NCBI GenBank assembly: GCA_965237785.1
Contig: OZ250159.1
Location: 3,472,001 to 3,536,000 of the forward strand
Reading direction: 5' to 3'
Source: UBA6522 sp965237785
GTDB lineage: Bacteria; Pseudomonadota; Gammaproteobacteria; Steroidobacterales; Rariloculaceae
DNA length: 64,000 nucleotides
A program made the translations under genes and the position numbers. Positions within the stretch are counted from its first letter, which is position 1. The number at the start of each line of letters is the position of its first letter. The notes under the pieces were generated by a model, which was not told the origin of the DNA, did no database searches, and worked only from the letters and a program-made list of their open reading frames with translations. Positions 1-6,811 of the stretch are shown one piece after another.

Positions 1-12
1 CGGATTCGACGG

Positions 13-44
13 GCGCCGAATCAGCAGTTCTTGAGTTTCGGCGC
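13..44 (-). terminator. Hairpin downstream of the RRM gene
   Basis: An 8-bp perfect inverted repeat (GCGCCGAA at 13-20, TTCGGCGC at 37-44) with a 16-nt loop begins 17 nt past the stop codon of the RNA-binding protein gene. There is no T-tract after it, so it is at best a weak intrinsic terminator or an mRNA 3'-end stabiliser. A second overlapping repeat, GATTCG/CGAATC at 3-8 and 17-22, lies just beyond it. Confidence 0.35.
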
Positions 45-60
45 GTGGCAGCGCCGCGAC

Positions 61-312
61 TCAACGCCTCTCGCGGGGACGCGCCTCGTTCACGCGCAGC
101 GGTCGGCCGCCGACGTCCTTACCGTTGAGGTTCGCCACCGCAGCTTCGCCCTCGGCTTGATTCGGCATCTCAACGAAACCGAACCCCCTTGACCGACCTG
201 TTTCGCGATCGGACAGAATCTTGACAGAGGAGACAGCCCCAAAGTTAGCAAAGGCTTCCCGCAACTCCGACTCTGTCAGGGAGTAAGACAGGTTTCCGAC
301 ATAGATATTCAT
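61..312 (-). CDS. RRM-domain RNA-binding protein
   Basis: This 83-residue protein is a single RNA recognition motif. RNP2 is IYVGNL at residues 2-7 and RNP1 is RGFGFVEM near residues 41-48; the aromatic residues at the RNA-binding positions are kept. Proteins of this size are bacterial glycine-poor RRM proteins, often cold-induced, that bind single-stranded RNA in the cytoplasm; the target cannot be read from sequence. The ATG at 312 is chosen because the family begins M-(N/K)-I-Y-V-G-N; an upstream GTG at 318 would add two residues. The basic tail PRERR is typical. The gene stands alone with a long leader. Confidence 0.9.
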   Translation of the reverse strand: MNIYVGNLSYSLTESELREAFANFGAVSSVKILSDRETGRSRGFGFVEMPNQAEGEAAVANLNGKDVGGRPLRVNEARPRERR

Positions 313-608
313 TAACACAAGCTCTCACGCCGTTCATCATGTGAAAAGCGCATCGACCAACGGCGTACGACCGAACGCTTGCAGAACCAAACCACGCCCT
401 TGAAGGCAACACTTGGCCGACCATAATCTTGTTGCGACCACCGGCTACCCCGCATTTCTCTCGAAACGGTTGCTGCGGTCGCCGACCAAACAGGCGGCAG
501 CGCCGCGTCCTCCCTCGAGCGGCCACGACATCATCTTCACTTCGTCCAACTGCTGGTGAGCACGCGTGTGCCACTGTACGGGCGAACCATCGGGGGGTCA
601 ACATTGAC
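313..608 (-). other. Long leader region of the RRM gene
   Basis: No convincing gene is seen in these 296 bases. On the minus strand they would form a leader of roughly 250 nt if transcription starts at the candidate promoter at 573-601. Long 5' leaders are common for cold-regulated RRM and cold-shock genes, but no thermosensor fold could be verified by eye. The open frames that cross here on both strands have no family resemblance. Confidence 0.3.
573..601 (-). promoter_or_regulatory. Candidate sigma-70 promoter for the RRM gene
   Basis: Read on the minus strand there is TTGACC (601-596), a 17-nt spacer and TACAGT (578-573), which matches 5 of 6 and 4 of 6 consensus bases with ideal spacing. 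The same -10 hexamer with a perfect TTGACA occurs upstream of rpmH in this window, which gives some support. Confidence 0.4.
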
Positions 609-770
609 TCATTGTCGCTCGTGCTTTCGCTGCAGGAAGGCGGCAACCCAGGCCCACGCGAACACCAGGAACAAGGACACCAACCAAAGATAAAAGCCAG
701 CCGCGGATGACATGGCCAGGCTCGGGTAGCCCGCACGGTAAGCCAACTCGGGCGTGGCAAAACTCGTCAA
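609..770 (-). CDS. Tiny single-pass membrane protein
   Basis: A 53-residue frame begins at TTG (770-768), whose TTGA overlaps the stop of the DUF6174 gene in the same way the ATGA overlaps link other genes of this cluster. It has one clear transmembrane segment (about residues 24-46, GFYLWLVSLFLVFAWAWVAAF) followed by a basic tail QRKHERQ, so the C-terminus is probably cytoplasmic. An alternative TTG start lies at 782, just after a GGAGG. I do not recognise a family. Translational coupling and the hydrophobic composition are the evidence that it is real; confidence is moderate. Confidence 0.5.
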   Translation of the reverse strand: MTSFATPELAYRAGYPSLAMSSAAGFYLWLVSLFLVFAWAWVAAFLQRKHERQ

Positions 771-1231
771 TCCCAGCGCCAACGCGCCTCCGTCAACTGC
801 AGGACTTGCAGTTCCACTTCCTCGCCGATGAGTTGCTCATCGTAGTCGATGTAGATTCGCGTAGGATAACCTAGCTGAGAATCGTAGCTGACGCGCACCA
901 GCGCCTCTGCTCGCAACGCGCCCGCAATGAGCGTGAAGAGATCATCGACGGTTCTGAACCAACGGTAGCGCTCGGCCGGCACCTGCACGTCGGCGAGGTA
1001 GTCTTCGTGTTGATAACGCACGTCGACAATCTCTCCCTGGCTCACCCGAATGACGGTATCGGCCGGCGTGTCCCGGTGGCATTCGCAGATTTTCCGGTAG
1101 CGGTATTCATAGTCCGCGACTCCCGATGCGTCCCACAGGGCCCGATGTGTTTGCAACCGCTCATCGGTCTGCGCCAATCCGCTGGCCGATATCAGGCAAA
1201 GCGCCAGCCCGCATATCGCACCGGCGTTCAT
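767..1231 (-). CDS. DUF6174 family exported protein
   Basis: The 154-residue product has an N-terminal signal sequence (MNAGAICGLALCLISASGLAQ) and then a DUF6174-like domain: a W near the start, YRYRKICEC with paired cysteines, a VRVSQGEIVDVRY strand, an RYRWFRTVDDLF helix and YPTRIYIDYD near the end. The family is small, exported and of unknown function. The ATG at 1231 is preferred because its ATGA overlaps the GNAT stop codon; an ATG at 1237 is also possible. It is the third gene of a tightly packed minus-strand cluster. Confidence 0.75.
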   Translation of the reverse strand: MNAGAICGLALCLISASGLAQTDERLQTHRALWDASGVADYEYRYRKICECHRDTPADTVIRVSQGEIVDVRYQHEDYLADVQVPAERYRWFRTVDDLFTLIAGALRAEALVRVSYDSQLGYPTRIYIDYDEQLIGEEVELQVLQLTEARWRWD

Positions 1232-1695
1232 AGCCATCGGCCGACAAAGAGCATGGCAGGACTCCACGGACCGAATCCCATGCGCTTGTACAATCGTTTG
1301 GCGCGATCGTTGGCGTCGTGAACTTCCAAAGTGACCTTCGCACAGTCCGCCTCCCTGGCCCTGCGCAGAACCTCCTCGATCAGCGCGCTCCCCACACCTT
1401 TGCGGCGGTGCGCGGACGTGACGGCCAGGTCGTGAATGTTGATCAACGGTTTGCCCGCAAATGTCGAGAAGCCCCAAAAGCACACGGCAACGCCGACGCT
1501 GACACCATCCTCGCAGGCAAGCAGAACGAACGACCCGGGATGCTTGCGCAAGCCGGGCGCGAGCCGTGCCCGGGCTCCGTCGGAGAGCGCCCGCGACTGC
1601 CCCTGCGGCCCACGGGCGTATTCGTCGACGAGCGCAACCACGGCCGCAGCATCATCGGGCGTTTGCAGTTCAGCGTCTCTTACGACAACGGTCAT
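1228..1695 (-). CDS. GNAT family N-acetyltransferase
   Basis: A 155-residue GCN5-related acetyltransferase. Strand beta-4 (INIHDLAVTSAHR) leads into the acetyl-CoA pyrophosphate loop RRKGVGSAL (R-x-x-G-x-G/A), followed by the helix EEVLRRARE and the motif-B strand KVTLEVHDAN..A..LYKRMGF. It transfers an acetyl group from acetyl-CoA to an amine; the substrate is unknown. It starts 28 nt after the DUF938 gene and overlaps the DUF6174 gene by 4 nt, so the genes are probably co-transcribed. Confidence 0.85.
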   Translation of the reverse strand: MTVVVRDAELQTPDDAAAVVALVDEYARGPQGQSRALSDGARARLAPGLRKHPGSFVLLACEDGVSVGVAVCFWGFSTFAGKPLINIHDLAVTSAHRRKGVGSALIEEVLRRAREADCAKVTLEVHDANDRAKRLYKRMGFGPWSPAMLFVGRWL

Positions 1696-1723
1696 TGGTT
1701 AACCCACATTTTTTGCCACTCGG

Positions 1724-2377
1724 CTAGTTCGGCCGCCTGAAGACCAGGCTGAAATTGTTTGCGGGCATCGGCACGATGCGGTCCAGGGAAAACCCGGCGT
1801 CGGCAGCCAGGCTCTCCACGTCTTCCATGTCGCGCAATCCCCATTGGGGGTCTTGTGCTCGCAAGCGAGTGTCAAAGGCCTCGTTGCTCGGGGCGGTATG
1901 GTCCCCGAAGCGCCGATACGGCCCGTACAGGAACAGGATGCCGCCGGCGCCGAGTATTTCCCCCGCACCCCGGATCAGCCCCGCAGTCGCGGCGGGCGGC
2001 GCCACATGGATCATGTTGATGTTGACGACGGCATCTGCCGCGGATATCGGCCAAGGCCAGCGCAGCACATCCAGATCGAGCGGCGGCCTTGCATTTGACA
2101 ACCCCGCATCCCGGACAGCGGCGTCAATGGCGCCGCGAAGCGCAGCATCCTGTTCGCTCGGCTGCCAGGTCAACCCGGCAAGCGCCGAGGCGAAATGTGC
2201 CATGTGGCGCCCGGTGCCGCTGGCTACTTCCAGCACGAAGCCCCGGCGGGGAAGCACGCCGCGCAGAACCTCCAGGATAGGTTCCTTGTTCCGCTCCGCG
2301 GCGGAGCTGCCCCACTGGGCAGTTCGGTGCGACGCAAGATGCGAGCCCGAGAAATTGAAATCCTGCTTCGAATTCAT
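1724..2377 (-). CDS. DUF938 family SAM-dependent methyltransferase
   Basis: A 217-residue class I methyltransferase-like protein of the DUF938 family. The family's N-terminal signature (SAAERNKEPILEVL) precedes the SAM-binding loop VLEVASGTGRHMAHF (about residues 48-62), the WQPSEQD acidic loop, the NINMIHVAP segment and the GGILFLYGPYR strand. The biological substrate of this family is not established. It is the first gene of the four-gene minus-strand cluster that ends at 609. Confidence 0.85.
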   Translation of the reverse strand: MNSKQDFNFSGSHLASHRTAQWGSSAAERNKEPILEVLRGVLPRRGFVLEVASGTGRHMAHFASALAGLTWQPSEQDAALRGAIDAAVRDAGLSNARPPLDLDVLRWPWPISAADAVVNINMIHVAPPAATAGLIRGAGEILGAGGILFLYGPYRRFGDHTAPSNEAFDTRLRAQDPQWGLRDMEDVESLAADAGFSLDRIVPMPANNFSLVFRRPN

Positions 2378-2425
2378 CGCCGGTGAGCTAGCGCGGGGGA
2401 CCCATGATTAATCGAAGACCTGCGC

Positions 2426-2629
2426 TCAGCGCCGTGAACGGGTCGACGCGGTGACGATCGCGGCTGCGAGCAATGCCATTCCGCCGCAGACACCCACGGC
2501 CGCGCCGATGATCGCTCCGATTCCGGGAATATCGAAATAGCCCCCGACGGCGGCGCCGGCAGCGATGCCCACCGCGACACCGACCGGAAGACCGGCCGCA
2601 CCCCAACGAGGAAAGGCCCGGCGCGTCAT
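2426..2629 (-). CDS. Small glycine-zipper membrane protein
   Basis: A 67-residue protein with a basic start (MTRRAFPRWG) and two hydrophobic, glycine/alanine-rich segments (about residues 11-30 and 36-60) with GxxxG spacings, ending in a basic tail RSRR. It is likely a two-helix inner-membrane peptide of unknown role. The ATG at 2629 is only 4 nt past the stop of the SelW gene, so the pair is probably one transcript; this spacing decides the start over longer upstream options that would run through SelW. Confidence 0.6.
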   Translation of the reverse strand: MTRRAFPRWGAAGLPVGVAVGIAAGAAVGGYFDIPGIGAIIGAAVGVCGGMALLAAAIVTASTRSRR

Positions 2630-2633
2630 GGGT

Positions 2634-2936
2634 CTATGCCCGCCGTGGCGAACGGCCCGGGGCAGCGACCCTCGCCCGGAGCATCGCCAGTATTTCTCCC
2701 GTCTCCGGGAATCGGCCTTGACTGTGCTTTGAGAACACCAACTCCTCGCCGAAGGCAACGTCGAACACGCCATTCGCGCCCCGAATGAGTTCCACCGTCA
2801 CGCCCGGTTCGCCGCTCAACTCCGCCTCCAGACCGGACGCGCGTGGCCGGTAATTTCAGCGCCCGCAGTATTTAATGACTACTCGATAAATAGCTTGGTC
2901 CTCGGCCGACGGTGCAGTCCATGTCGGCAAACGCAC
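2634..2936 (-). CDS. selW: SelW-type (Rdx family) selenoprotein, Sec encoded by TGA
   Basis: Read through one in-frame TGA at 2858-2856, this frame encodes a SelT/SelW/SelH thioredoxin-like redox protein: VVIKYC-G-R-U-NYRPRA, LEAEL, then GVTVELIRGANGVFDV and LVFSKHSQGRFPETGEI, the family's hallmark segments. The redox motif is C-x-x-U, with Cys at 2867-2865 and selenocysteine at the TGA. A gene caller that treats TGA as stop would see only the C-terminal half from a TTG at 2819. The start is unsettled: GTG at 2936 gives 100 residues; a rare ATT at 2891, 8 nt after GAGG (2903-2900), gives 85 residues and fits the family length better. The gene lies just after ctpA and is followed by a small membrane gene 4 nt on. 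Function is presumed thiol/selenol redox in the cytoplasm. Confidence 0.8.
2824..2840 (-). promoter_or_regulatory. Candidate bacterial SECIS hairpin
   Basis: Starting 15 nt after the recoded TGA, the mRNA can fold GCGUCC against GGAGGC (one G-G mismatch) around the five-base loop GGUCU. The loop starts 21 nt past the UGA. The SelB-recognised hairpin of E. coli fdhF also shows GGUCU in its loop about 18 nt past its UGA, so both sequence and distance fit. A competing hairpin (ACCGG/CCGGT, 2851-2832) overlaps it. Folding was judged by eye only. Confidence 0.55.
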
Positions 2937-2955
2937 GGCGTGTCCAGCGAGAATT

Positions 2956-4158
2956 CTAGCGTGGGTTGAACCCCGCGATGCTGAGCGCCGCGGCCAATTG
3001 GGTATCGTCGCCGGGCTCGATATCGCTGCCGGGACCTTGGTACCTTCGCCGACCGCCGGTAATCTCCAGATCCGGTTCGATGCCCGTGCCGTCGATGGAT
3101 CGCCCGTTCGGGGTGAAATACTCCGATGTGGTTAGTTTGAGGGCTCCGCCATCCGCCAACGGAATCACGGTTTGCACTGAGCCCTTGCCGTAGGTGCGCT
3201 CGCCAACCAGGTGCGCACGCTCGTTTTCCTGCAGTGCCGCGGCGACGATTTCCGACGCTGAGGCCGATCGTTCATCCACAAGCACGGCCAGGGCGATGCC
3301 GCCGAGCACATCGCCCGGCGTGGCGTGTTCCACGAACCGCGCTTCGCTGATTCGGCCTCTGCCGCGGACAATCAGCCCCTCGTCCATGAACGCATCGGCG
3401 ACTTCCACCGCCGCTCCAAGCGTACCGCCGGGATTGTCCCGCAGGTCGAGGACCACCCCCCTGAGTTCGTGCTCTGCGAGCAGGTCGCCGATCGCCCCGC
3501 GCAGTTCCTCGCCAGTGCCGTCGGTAAAGCTGGACAGCCTTACGTAGGCCAATCCATCGCCCAGAAACTCATTGTGTACCGTCGTCAGGCGGACCTCCGC
3601 ACGGGTCATCGCGAACCGCAGCGGATCCTCTTCACCGGAGCGGGTCACTTCCACTGTCACCACGGTCCCCGGCTCGCCCCGCATCCGGCTGATCGCCGCC
3701 TGTACGTCCTCGGGATCCACCGGGACGTCATCCACGGAGATCACCACATCCTTGGGCAATATCCCGGCGCGCTCAGCCGGCGTGTCTTGCAACGGCGCCA
3801 CCACGGTGACCTTGCCGTCGTCCACGGTGACGTCCAATCCCACGCCTGAGTAGCGGCTCGAAGCGCTGATGAGAATATTCTCGTAATCGTTCTCGTCGAG
3901 GAAGCTGGAATGCTCGTCCAGATCGGCCAACAAACCACGGATGGCGTTCTCGACAAGCGTCGCATCATCCACCGGATCCACGTACTCCTCGCGGATTCGC
4001 TCCAGCACCTCGGCAAACAGCTCAAGCTGGGCGGCGGATTCTCCGGCGTGCTCGCCGCGATCTTGCGCCTGGTCGAACAAGTGGAAACCGAGGAATGCCG
4101 AGAGCCCTAGCGCGGACCCCAGTAGTATCGGAGAAATCTCTCTAAATTTCAGAGACAT
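2956..4158 (-). CDS. ctpA: S41 carboxyl-terminal processing protease
   Basis: A 400-residue periplasmic serine protease. An N-terminal signal anchor (about residues 9-28) is followed by a helical region, a PDZ domain (about 90-170, with YSGVGLDV and AGILPKDVV) and the S41 domain. The catalytic Ser lies in DERSASASEIVAAAL (Ser298-302) and the general-base Lys is K325 in TYGKGSVQ; the RDNPGG strand is present. It would trim C-terminal tails of envelope proteins, possibly cell-wall hydrolases. It follows envC by 81 nt on the same strand, the usual pairing. Confidence 0.93.
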   Translation of the reverse strand: MSLKFREISPILLGSALGLSAFLGFHLFDQAQDRGEHAGESAAQLELFAEVLERIREEYVDPVDDATLVENAIRGLLADLDEHSSFLDENDYENILISASSRYSGVGLDVTVDDGKVTVVAPLQDTPAERAGILPKDVVISVDDVPVDPEDVQAAISRMRGEPGTVVTVEVTRSGEEDPLRFAMTRAEVRLTTVHNEFLGDGLAYVRLSSFTDGTGEELRGAIGDLLAEHELRGVVLDLRDNPGGTLGAAVEVADAFMDEGLIVRGRGRISEARFVEHATPGDVLGGIALAVLVDERSASASEIVAAALQENERAHLVGERTYGKGSVQTVIPLADGGALKLTTSEYFTPNGRSIDGTGIEPDLEITGGRRRYQGPGSDIEPGDDTQLAAALSIAGFNPR

Positions 4159-4239
4159 ACGTCAGGAAACACCCCTCGGTTCGGGCCCCGCACAATAACA
4201 CAGTCGCGCCCCTTGTTGCACATCGCCGCCAGCGGTCGC

Positions 4240-5445
4240 CTATCGGGACAGGCGAACTCGCATCCAGGGCCGGGGATCCACCGGGTCGCCGTGCTCGCGG
4301 ATCTCAAAATAAAGCGCGCTCTGACGCTGCCCCCCGGAGTCGCCCACCCGTGCGATGGCTTGCCCGGACGACACGGTCTCCCCGGATTCGGCAAGAATGG
4401 CCTCATTGTGGCCGTACAGGCTCATGAAGCCCATGCCGTGGTCGACGATCACCAGGAGCCCGAGCCCCGGCAACCAATCGGCATAGACCACCCGCCCCTG
4501 GTGCACTGCCTGGACGGCGGCGCCCCGGGGCGCACCCACCATGACCCCGTTCCACCGCAGTTGGCCATCAACTCGCGACTCGCCGTAGTCGTTGATCAGC
4601 GCGCCCTGTAACGGCCACTCCAACCGGCCCCGGGCGCCGCGGAAGTCCAATTCGACGCCGGCCGGGTAATCTACGAGCATGGTATCCAGTTCGGACACCA
4701 CCTGCCTGAGCCTCTGTTCCTCTTCCCGAAGCCGCTGGATGTCGCTGTCTGCACCGCGGATTTCCTGCTCGATGCCGGCGACGAGCCGCCGGCGCTCGTC
4801 CCGCGCGGTTGCGAGTGCCTCAAGCTTGCCGGATTGCTCCTCCTCCAGAACTGCCAGCCCCGCGGCCACACGTTCGCTTTCCGCCGCCAGGCGCATCTGG
4901 GTCGCAAGTTCGCGGCCGACAGCGCCGATTCTCTGCCCCCGAGCACGGTTCAGATAGTCGTAGTAGACCAGCAACCGGCCCAACAGCGCGGGATTCTCCT
5001 GGTTGAGCAGCAGCTTCAGCATCTCCCGGCGGCCGGCGAGATAGTTCATGCGCACCTGCTCTGCCAAGGCCTCGCGCTCCGTCGCCAACCGCGCTTGTCC
5101 CGAGCCCGCTTCCTCCCGAAGCCGCTCCGCCACCTCCCGCTGAACGCCGAGGTTTTCGCGAATGGCATTCAGCTCGCGCGTGCCGTCGGCGATCGCCCGT
5201 TCCGCCTCGCGCAACGCCCGCTGCACGGCGTCGCGCTCCACGTGCTGGCGCGCCAGGCGCTGCTGCAGACCTCGAATCTCCTCCCGCACGGCCTCGAGCG
5301 AACGCGGCTCCGCGTCCTGAGCGCTCAGGCGCGGCACCGGGACGCTGCACAGCATCAAGAATGCGACCGGCAGGGCGCGGCCAAGCCGGGCCGTCGCGGA
5401 CCGGCGAACCGAATAACGACAGTGAAATTTGTGGGCCGGTACCAT
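4240..5445 (-). CDS. envC: EnvC-like murein hydrolase activator
   Basis: About 401 residues: a signal peptide, a long coiled coil (roughly residues 50-250, rich in E/R/L heptads) and a C-terminal LytM/M23 fold (from about 290). The M23 zinc ligands are degenerate: the usual H-x-G-x-D is WNGVMVGAP and the final H-x-H is SALYFEIR, although LYGH is kept. That pattern is what is known for EnvC, which activates septal amidases rather than cutting peptidoglycan itself. Start uncertain; ATG at 5445 gives a plausible long n-region, with a TTG at 5457 as an alternative. Divergent from the rhodanese gene. Confidence 0.85.
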   Translation of the reverse strand: MVPAHKFHCRYSVRRSATARLGRALPVAFLMLCSVPVPRLSAQDAEPRSLEAVREEIRGLQQRLARQHVERDAVQRALREAERAIADGTRELNAIRENLGVQREVAERLREEAGSGQARLATEREALAEQVRMNYLAGRREMLKLLLNQENPALLGRLLVYYDYLNRARGQRIGAVGRELATQMRLAAESERVAAGLAVLEEEQSGKLEALATARDERRRLVAGIEQEIRGADSDIQRLREEEQRLRQVVSELDTMLVDYPAGVELDFRGARGRLEWPLQGALINDYGESRVDGQLRWNGVMVGAPRGAAVQAVHQGRVVYADWLPGLGLLVIVDHGMGFMSLYGHNEAILAESGETVSSGQAIARVGDSGGQRQSALYFEIREHGDPVDPRPWMRVRLSR

Positions 5446-5488
5446 GGCGAGTTGCAAGGATAACGCGGCACGGACGGGAGTGCGCGGC

Positions 5489-5497
5489 TGCTATAAT
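5489..5497 (+). promoter_or_regulatory. Extended -10 promoter for the rhodanese-grxC-secB run
   Basis: TGCTATAAT is a perfect extended -10 element (TGnTATAAT) 40 nt ahead of the rhodanese start codon. No good -35 hexamer is seen 17 nt upstream, which is acceptable for extended -10 promoters. It lies in the gap between envC and this operon. Confidence 0.55.
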
Positions 5498-5536
5498 GCC
5501 GCGCCCCGATGGGTTGGTTGTGCGCGTGGGAGTTCA

Positions 5537-5953
5537 ATGGAACGACTGGCCGAATTTGCCGGCAACAACGTTATGCTGATTTTCGCCCTCATGGCGTCCT
5601 GGACGGCGGTGATGTTTTATGAAATCAGGCTCAAGTCCCACGCCCTCTCCCAGGTTTCTTCGGTGGATGCCCTGCGCATCATCAACAAGGGCGCCATGAT
5701 CGTCGACGTTCGATCCGCGGACGCGTTCGGTTCCGGGCACATCGTGAATGCGCGAAACATCGGCCTTGAGGCCCTGGAATCCGACCGGCCCCCGCTCAAG
5801 AGGAAAAACAAGGTGCTGCTTGCCGTCTGCGAGAACGGAACGAGTTCGGGCCGAGCGGCCAACTCGTTGCGCAAGGCCGGTTTCGAGAACGCCTTCAGCC
5901 TCAAGGGTGGACTGCAACAATGGCGATCTGAAAACCTTCCCCTGGTGAAATGA
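5537..5953 (+). CDS. Membrane-anchored rhodanese domain protein (YibN-like)
   Basis: A 138-residue protein with one N-terminal transmembrane helix (about residues 12-29) and a cytoplasmic rhodanese fold. The active-site loop is AVCENGTSSGRAA with Cys98; other rhodanese markers are MIVDVRSADAFGSGHI and LKGGLQQW. It would carry or transfer sulfane sulfur. The ATG at 5537 follows GGGAG by 5-6 nt. The rhodanese-grxC-secB-gpsA order matches E. coli yibN-grxC-secB-gpsA. The stop overlaps grxC by 4 nt. Confidence 0.9.
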   Translation: MERLAEFAGNNVMLIFALMASWTAVMFYEIRLKSHALSQVSSVDALRIINKGAMIVDVRSADAFGSGHIVNARNIGLEALESDRPPLKRKNKVLLAVCENGTSSGRAANSLRKAGFENAFSLKGGLQQWRSENLPLVK

Positions 5954-6231
5954 ACCTCCCGGATCCCAGCGCCAGCCACGTGATCGTATTTTCGTCTCCG
6001 ATCTGCGGGTATTGTGCCGCAGCCAAGCGGCTGCTCATGAAGAAGGGCGCGGATTTCACCGAGATCAACGTGATCGGCAGCCCGGACCGGCGTAAGGAGA
6101 TGATCGAACTGAGTGGCCGGCGCACGGTTCCGCAAATCTTCGTAGGCGGGAAACATATCGGCGGATATTCCGAATTGAGTGACCTGGAAACGGCGGGCGA
6201 GCTGGACCGCGTGCTGGCGGATGGGCCTTGA
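5950..6231 (+). CDS. grxC: Glutaredoxin 3
   Basis: A 93-residue dithiol glutaredoxin. The active site is C-G-Y-C (Cys19-Cys22) in place of the usual CPYC, followed by the TVPQIF cis-proline loop and the GGYSEL glutathione-binding motif. It reduces disulfides and glutathionylated proteins using glutathione, regenerated by glutathione reductase (a gor gene is present at 51 kb). It is translationally coupled to the rhodanese gene. Confidence 0.93.
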   Translation: MNLPDPSASHVIVFSSPICGYCAAAKRLLMKKGADFTEINVIGSPDRRKEMIELSGRRTVPQIFVGGKHIGGYSELSDLETAGELDRVLADGP

Positions 6232-6295
6232 GTCATTTACGCTTCGGCGACAATCCCGATCCTGGCGGCGAGACCAGGGAAATGAGGCAGTCATT

Positions 6296-6784
6296 ATGGA
6301 CGAAAACCCGGCCCCTGGTGCGACCAAGCAACTGCTGTTGCAGAAGATCTATATCAAGGACCTTTCCTTCGAATCACCGCAGGCGCCGGACGTTTTTACG
6401 ACTAATGCCGCGCCCCAAACCCAGTTGAACATCAAGTCCAGCGCCAGGACCGTGTCCGGGGATACCGAGGAGGTGACCCTCACTCTGACGGTTGAGGCCA
6501 AGGATCAGGACAAGACGCTGTTTCTGATCGAACTGGAACAAGCGGGCGTATTCCTGATTCAGGGCTACTCGGCCGAGGAAAGGCAGATGATCGTGGGCAG
6601 CTATTGCCCGGGCGCGCTGTATCCGTTTGCACGCGAAGCAATCTCCGACGTGGTCGCGCGCGGCGGCTTCCCGCAGTTGCTTCTTCAGCCCATCAATTTC
6701 GACGCACTCTACGCGCAATCCGCGCGCGAACGCCGACAGCGCAACGGCGAAGGCCCCGCGGAAGGAACCACGCTCGGGCACTAG
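6296..6784 (+). CDS. secB: Protein-export chaperone SecB
   Basis: A 162-residue SecB: the IYIKDLSFESPQAP signature lies near residues 16-29, followed by the beta-rich core and the conserved LYPFAREAISD helix and GGFPQLLLQPINFDALY stretch. SecB tetramers hold preproteins unfolded and deliver them to SecA. The ATG at 6296 is preferred because it gives the family's N-terminus and follows GAGG by 9 nt. Confidence 0.95.
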   Translation: MDENPAPGATKQLLLQKIYIKDLSFESPQAPDVFTTNAAPQTQLNIKSSARTVSGDTEEVTLTLTVEAKDQDKTLFLIELEQAGVFLIQGYSAEERQMIVGSYCPGALYPFAREAISDVVARGGFPQLLLQPINFDALYAQSARERRQRNGEGPAEGTTLGH

Positions 6785-6811
6785 CCCGCCGTGCAAGGCG
6801 GGTCCCGTCGG

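Noticed and set aside
429..710. A 93-codon plus-strand frame in the RRM leader
   Set aside because: No ribosome-binding site, no hydrophobic or domain pattern; composition typical of random frames in GC-rich DNA.
245..760. A 171-codon minus-strand frame spanning the RRM leader and the tiny membrane gene
   Set aside because: Translation is Arg/Ser/Cys-rich with no family features and conflicts with the better-supported frames at 61-312 and 609-770.
2856..2858. A nonsense mutation in a pseudogene instead of a selenocysteine codon
   Set aside because: The TGA falls exactly at the redox position after C-G-R, both flanks remain conserved without frameshift, and a plausible SECIS hairpin follows. 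Decay would not be expected to hit only that codon.
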